In this document: positions 59,119 to 64,000 of the stretch, one piece after another
How positions within the stretch are numbered: position 1 is the stretch's first letter
Layout of the letters: every line of letters starts with the position of its first letter
Assembly: GCA_948567375.1 (NCBI GenBank)
Contig: OX419758.1
Coordinates: forward strand, 46,071,001 to 46,135,000
Length of the DNA stretch: 64,000 nucleotides
Source: Lunularia cruciata
Taxonomy: Eukaryota > Streptophyta > Marchantiopsida > Lunulariales > Lunulariaceae
Reading direction: 5' to 3'
Notes under the pieces: model-generated
Databases searched by the model: none
Seen by the model: only the letters and a program-made list of their open reading frames with translations
What the model was told of the DNA's origin: nothing
Translations under genes and position numbers: made by a program

Positions 59119-59540
59119 TTGTGGGTCCTTCCTAGCAATTTTGGAAACTTAGCCCTGGAGTAACTGACCTTAACATAGTGTGAGAAATTGCAACAATTAC
59201 TGGAATTATTTGATCAACTTATTCAAAAAAATAAAATAAAAATCCTACTCCTATTCAAAGTTGTAGACCCTTCTCAAATTTTTTAGAAACTTAGCTTACT
59301 TAGAACAACTAGACTTAACACGGTGTGAGAAAATGCAATCTGGCTAGAATCATTTTGCAAACTTCTTTACCTGAAAATATTTTAATATCTATTTAGAGTT
59401 GTAAGGCCAAGGCTCTCAACAATCTTGGAAATATAGCCAACTTGGAACAACTAGACTTAATTGGGTGTATGAAATTGCAATTATTGTTGGGAATCATGTA
59501 AGCAACTTCTCCACAATCCACTCTTCATCTTGGTTGGAGG
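59119..59540. repeat. Three-unit diverged tandem repeat (~140 bp)
   Basis: Units start ttgt at 59119, 59261 and 59399 (periods 142 and 138). Each has gaaacttagc/gaaatatagcc, gaacaact.gacttaa, ggtgt.gaaattgcaa and a caacttctt/caacttctcc word. Copies are strongly diverged. Confidence 0.65.
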
Positions 59541-60611
59541 CCATTCCTACCAAAGTAAAGTTGATACAATGCATAACATGGACAACAAATATTTTGAGGC
59601 TAATTTTGAGACATAAATTTCCCTTCTTTTAGCAACTATGATGAGTATATATGAGAACTAACGCTTGTCTCATGGCCTCAAGTTACATTGAAATCAATCC
59701 TATGATAGAAATGTGAAAATTATGACAACTTAATGATTGTGATTTTGCATTCAACAATGAACTAAATCCTTTGCATTAAATTTCCAAAATTGAAAACAAC
59801 CCAAAACCACATGAAAAATAACTTTAATAATTTACAAAAAAGCTCCCATCTGTCTTGGCCAAGAAACTTTGGGCTCTTAGATTTGATTAAAATAATTGGC
59901 CTTTGAGGGTAAAAACTCTTTGGAAAATGCCAGAAAAACATCCTCCTTGCAATGAAAGCATCTCCAAGCTTGCACGTTCTCCCAAAACTAATCAAAGATC
60001 AAAGCTCAAAAACTCTTTGCACCAAGAGCCACTTCTCTCTATCATCAATTTGCTGGTCATACTTTTATAGAAAGGTATTCTTGTAGAGAAGAAAGTAGAA
60101 AATCTTTGAGCCCCAACCCTAGAAATGTCATATGGGTAGAAATCTAGAAATATCCACCAATATAGTTTCAAGAACAGATTTCTGGTAATAAGATGGATTA
60201 AATGTGCCGCTAAGGATTGCCAAAATTGGAATCATAATCTGTTATTATAGAATAAGATATATAATTTTTTAAAAGTATTATAAGAAAAACTATCTTTCTC
60301 TACCAAAAATTTTTAAGTGATCAAAACATATTTCTTGTCAATAAAAATGTTTTCAATCTTCATTTACAAAGATAAAACATAATTTTATAAAATTTCACCT
60401 CTAATTCAAGGTAACTATACTTGAAATAAAACTGTATTTAATCCAAAGAAAAATCAAAGTGAAATTTTAGATTGCTCAAGTTATCAAATGATCTAATAGA
60501 TGTAAGTTAATGCTTGTATAATTTTGATGATAAATTAAAGATGTTATTATAATTATCATGTAGATTTATTAAATATGATCTAATACATGTAAGTTAACAC
60601 TTGTATCATTT
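59541..60611. other. Intergenic DNA with a dispersed repeat copy
   Basis: Contains 60164-60250, which matches 38351-38440 (tgtgccgctaaggat, then gccaaaa, then ggaatc.taatctg). The rest is AT-rich with no motif. Confidence 0.5.
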
Positions 60612-61344
60612 TGTAATACCAAGAGCTAGCCATATGATCTAGATATGAAATTTGGTTTGGTAAAATCTAGAATGATGTTATAGATGATAGTTAAAATAGA
60701 TCAGATAGAAGTATCACCAAAAGAGTACTTCTACTAATAGGGAAAAAACTGAAATATACTTGAGAACCTTAGAACCAATAGCTAGACATATGATTTAAAG
60801 GTGAGAATTGGATTGGTAACGTTTGGAAGGATGTTACACATGATGGACTAAATAGATCAGAAAGAAATATCACCAAAAGGGGACTTCTACTAGTAGAGTA
60901 GGAACCAAAATATGCCTAAAATCTTTGAAGGCAATTTTGGAGGCCTAAACGGATGAATTAGACCTCAAAAATGTGTTTGATCCCCCCCAACAAATAAAAG
61001 GTTGGCCTTTCTTCCCCCTGCTTTGTCTCATTCAGAGCTTTCCAATGGTACCTTACATGATTCTAAGATTCCTATAGGAAGATTCCCTAAAATATTCACT
61101 CTGATCAAAGCTTGTTTGACCAACCAGATAGGACCTAGACAAGACATGTCACCCATCCAAATAAGTAATCCAAGGGTGGAGCTTGCTGACACATCACCTA
61201 TCTATGTGCCTAATCCTATGGTGGAGCTTCCTTGGAGGAGATCCTCTTTGTCTATATAATAAAGAGAAGATGCTCCTTTGGGGCATCAAATGTTTGAGTG
61301 TGTAATCTATGTTTTCTCTCTTCTCTTGTCTTTGGAGTATTACA
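60612..61344 (+). mobile_element. Alpha LTR copy I, followed by a primer site
   Basis: 733 bp, tgtaataccaagagctagcc to ggagtattaca, duplicated-U3 type. TATA-like box tatataataaagag near 61252-61265. One base after it comes the primer site, so it is a 5' LTR in this orientation. The DNA beyond is antisense gypsy sequence rather than alpha gag. Confidence 0.88.
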
Positions 61345-61345
61345 A

Positions 61346-61358
61346 TGGTATCAGAGCA
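61346..61358 (+). other. Primer binding site after alpha LTR copy I
   Basis: TGGTATCAGAGCA, identical to that of the alpha gypsy element (19381-19393, minus strand). The bases after it (attgttttttt) differ from the alpha element's leader. Confidence 0.88.
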
Positions 61359-61361
61359 ATT

Positions 61362-61745
61362 GTTTTTTTTATCAAAGCAAGTGTTTTGGCGACGGCCTCG
61401 TTGAATATGGCGACGTGTAAAGATATGACCAACTTTGTACTCCTCATGATCATTGATAGGGACAAGAAGAGTGGGAGGTTGGACTTGAGAGGAAAAGGAA
61501 GAGAGTTAGGAACAAAGGGTTTCAACTTAGAACATGGAAGACAGGATAGGATGGATATGCATATGACAAGGCAAGGCAAGTTGATAAGCAACAAGAGAGA
61601 CAATTTGAGTGATATCAAAGGGTCCTATCCAATTAGGGGCAAGTTTACAAACTTGGGTATCAAGTGGAAGAGGGAGGTTACTAAAGGTTAGCATGACTTT
61701 ATCACCGACTTCAAAGGTGAGATCACGATGATGGTGGTCCGCATA
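61362..61745 (-). pseudogene. Integrase tail and chromodomain start of the antisense fragment
   Basis: Open segments show KLKPFVPNSLPFPLKSNLP after the HVS-type anchor, then a degraded chromodomain start in another frame. The C-terminal half of the chromodomain seen in the alpha element is missing; sequence stops near 61362 beside the primer site. Confidence 0.65.
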
Positions 61746-62786
61746 TCATTTTTGGCAATTCTGAGCAACAAGGAGGTGAGACTTGGCTTGTTGGTGAGAG
61801 TGGGATATAGTGGTCAAGAATGTGGAAGTATGAGGAACTTGAGATGGAGGGAGAGCAAGAGGAGAATCTGGAACAAGCAAATCTTGGCCAAAATTGAGAA
61901 AGAAAGGAGAAAATCCGGTGCTTGCCGGTTTGGAATTGTTGTAGGTAAATTCTGTTGCTGCAAGACATTCATCCCAATTGGTATGGTGGACATTGACAAA
62001 GGCACGTAGCATATCCTCCAATGTACAATTTTCACGTTCGGTTTGTCCATTAGTTTGAGGATGATAGGCCGTGGACACAACAAGCTTGGTGCCAAGTATC
62101 TGGAAGAGTGCTTGCCAAAACTTCCTAGTAAATTAAGGATCACGATCACGGTCAGAGATGAGTACATGTGGCATCCCATGATGCTTGACAACATTGTCAA
62201 AGTAGATTTGCGCTAAGGTTGGAGCATCCACGGTATCACAAGTTGGTGCCAAGTGGATTTGCTTACTAAGCTTATCCACAAACACCCAGATTGCAGCGTG
62301 TCCTTGTTTTGTCTTTGGCAAAGATGTGATGAGATCCAAGCTCACATGCTCCCAGCAAGTGGATGGAATGGCGAGTGGTTGAAGGAGTGCACTTGGCTTT
62401 TGGTTGCTGGCCTTGTTACGTTGGCAGCTCTCACACGATTAGACAAATTCTCAAACATCTTGTGTCATGTTAGGCCACCACCATTGACATTGGAGGGTAT
62501 CTAACGTCTTGTCCACACCCATGTGACCAGCAATGGGTAAATCATGGGCTTCTTGAAGGCACACAAGTTGAAGATCACCTTTAGCTGGAACATAGATCCG
62601 GTCCTCATGGAATAAAAGACCCTCCTTGATGGAAAAGGTGTTGTACTCCTTATCACATGCCGTAAGGTGACCATGTACCATTTGGAAGAAGGGATCTTGG
62701 TGTAGAGCTAACTGAAACTCGTTTTGGACCTTGGAGTCAACTAACACCGTTAAAATTGATGCTGTGATGAGAGGAAGAGACTTCAA
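61746..62786 (-). pseudogene. Integrase of the antisense gypsy fragment
   Basis: The 111-codon part 62786-62451 holds EGLLFHEDRIYVP and the HHCC start LQEAHDLPIAGHMGVDKTL. The core includes SLDLITSLPKTKQG (first Asp), LAPTCDTVDAPTLAQ, VLISDRD (second Asp), and STAYHPQTNGQTE with the following ENCTLED that holds the catalytic Glu. A stop lies before the Cys pair and one frame shift is present. It is the best-preserved gypsy integrase here. Confidence 0.88.
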
Positions 62787-62789
62787 ATC

Positions 62790-63210
62790 AGGTCGTCGTA
62801 ATGAAGCATCAGAGATAACATGGAATTGACCTGGTTTGTACTCAAGTTTGATGTCATATAGTTGGAGTTGTTCCTTCCATTGATGATGTCAACTCTTCAT
62901 GTGTTCCAAGTGTAAGGTATGCAACAATGGTTTGTGATCAATTTGCATGATCACTTGTTTCCCCAAGAGGTAATGCCTCCATACCTTGGTAGCATATACC
63001 ATTGCAAGTTGTTCTCAATCTCAAGCAAAGTAGGTTTTTTCAACCGTATTGAGTCGGTGAGACACAAAGGCAATGGGATGGAGTCCATCTGGGAATTCTT
63101 GTTGCAACACGGCTCCACTTGCAAAGTTAGAAGCATCAAAATCAACCACACAAGGTAGTTGAGGATCATATGGTTGAAGAATGGGTCTTGAAGACACATA
63201 TGCTTTAACT
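62790..63210 (-). pseudogene. RNase H of the antisense gypsy fragment
   Basis: Homologous to the RNase H part of the beta element, with broken frames between RT and integrase. Matching DNA words include gacacaaaggcaatggg and aggtaatgcctccata. Catalytic residues are not all visible. Confidence 0.6.
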
Positions 63211-63892
63211 TTTGAAATGCTTATTCATGCTTGGTGGTCCACTGGAAACTAGAGTTCTTTCCCAAATGGTCAGTCAATGGTGCAACCACATGAGCATAAT
63301 AATGGATGAACCGTTGGTAAAAACTGGCCAATCCATTGAATGCTTGTACTTCTGTAGCATCCTTTGGGGTAGGCCAATTAGTAATGGTTTTGATTTTCTC
63401 TTCTTCCATCTTGATCCCCTATGCTTAGATCTTATGACCCAATAAGGTAACCTCCTTCTGCCAAAAGGCACACTTCGACTTCTTGCAGTAAAATTTCCAT
63501 TGTTGTAGTCGTCCTAGGACTTCTCGCACATGATTCACGTGTTCTACCTCTATCTTATTACAAATTAAGATATCATCCTAGAACACCACCACAGATCAAT
63601 CCCATAGTCCATCCAACATCCAATGCATCTGATCCATGAAGACTACTAGAGCATTAGTGAGTCTGAAAGGTAGAACTCTCTACTCAAAATGCCTATACCT
63701 TGTACGACATACAATCTTTTGCACATCCTCTCTATCAATGGGAATTTGCTAATAGCCGCTAAGAAGATCCAACTTGGAAAAGTAGTATGTTCCACTTAGT
63801 TTATCAAGCAAGTCATCGATCCAAGGCAAGGGATATGCATTCTTCACGGTTTGCTTATAAAGCCCACGATAATCAATACACAAATGAAGTCT
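63211..63892 (-). pseudogene. Reverse transcriptase of the antisense gypsy fragment
   Basis: Begins mid-domain with RLHLCIDYR at about 63890-63865, directly at the LTR boundary. The catalytic box near 63565-63585 reads VVVF, stop, DDIL: the two Asp survive but a stop lies just before. The connection region ITNWPTPKDATEVQAFNG and LASFYQRFIH is open at 63409-63221. Confidence 0.8.
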
Positions 63893-64000
63893 TGTAATAC
63901 CAAGAGCTAGCTATATGATCTAGATGTGAAATTTAGTTTGGTAACATCTAGAATGATGTTATACATGATGGTAAAAATAGATTAGATAGAAGTATCACCA
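63893..64000 (+). mobile_element. Alpha LTR copy J (cut by window end)
   Basis: Starts tgtaataccaagagctagc directly against the gypsy RT. The 108 bases present match copies A, F and I with about 5-10 differences. Same orientation as copy I. Confidence 0.85.

Larger units (their letters stand above)
61362..63892 (-). mobile_element. Beta-type chromodomain gypsy fragment, antisense to flanking LTRs
   Basis: Minus-strand RT (63892 to about 63211), RNase H, integrase and chromodomain-side sequence, closely related to the beta element but uninterrupted and better preserved. It ends abruptly inside RT at 63892, against alpha LTR J, and just past the chromodomain start at about 61362, against primer site and LTR I. 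No LTR, gag or protease of its own is present. Confidence 0.85.

Noticed and set aside
61362-63892. Reading this gypsy fragment as a normal element whose 3' LTR is alpha copy I
   Set aside because: The primer site next to LTR I faces the fragment from the wrong side for a minus-strand element, and the beta element's own LTR is a different family.

Overview
The window looks like intergenic DNA from a land plant with a large, repeat-filled nuclear genome. It is AT-rich, CpG-poor over most of its length, and I found no intact host gene, tRNA, rRNA or CRISPR array. Nearly everything I can assign is a transposable element or its wreckage: a Ty1/copia element, three Ty3/gypsy chromodomain elements, a gypsy pol fragment with a PHD finger, nine LTR copies of one family (called alpha here), a Helitron, and a pogo/Tigger-like DNA transposon. 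Mixed superfamilies, nested insertions and initiator-Met-type primer sites are typical of plants. I cannot name a species; gymnosperm-like or seed-free vascular plant is only a guess.

Layout. 0.7-3.7 kb: minus-strand gypsy RT, RNase H and integrase followed by a PHD finger. 4.7-5.3 kb: minus-strand coiled-coil ORF. 5.7-6.5 kb: solo alpha LTR. 6.7-7.7 kb: unknown minus-strand ORF with a few stops. 7.7-9.2 kb: CpG-retaining low-copy DNA. 9.5-11.1 kb: decayed pogo/Tigger transposase with a 116-bp triplication. 11.1-23.1 kb: a beta-LTR chromodomain gypsy element with perfect 5-bp target duplications (TGCTA), split in its RT by a second chromodomain gypsy element with alpha LTRs (about 13.6-20.0 kb). 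24.4-36.3 kb: low-copy DNA, four copies of an unclassified repeat (R1), a cluster of three hairpins (28.05-28.56 kb), a four-member nest of solo alpha LTRs (32.4-35.0 kb) and a 27-codon coding minisatellite. 38.8-43.7 kb: a young Tork/Tnt1-like copia element with 405/407-bp LTRs, disabled by stops and frameshifts and flanked by an unusual 42-bp direct duplication. 45.6-47.6 kb: Helitron PIF1-like helicase half, next to a ~240-bp tandem array. 50.8-51.5 kb: solo alpha LTR. 53.8-56.0 kb: long unknown minus-strand ORF split by a solo beta LTR. 56.8-58.5 kb: Helitron Rep half with the HUH motif. 60.6-64.0 kb: alpha LTR plus primer site reading into an antisense chromodomain gypsy fragment, then another alpha LTR.

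How it fits together. The nesting gives a relative history. The beta gypsy element entered the 5' end of a pogo-type transposase gene and was itself split by the alpha gypsy element. Within the alpha family, ~590-bp LTRs with one U3 unit are the hosts and ~740-bp LTRs with a duplicated U3 unit are the invaders, so the duplicated form looks younger. The copia element is the most recent full-length insertion by LTR similarity (five substitutions and one 2-bp indel by eye).
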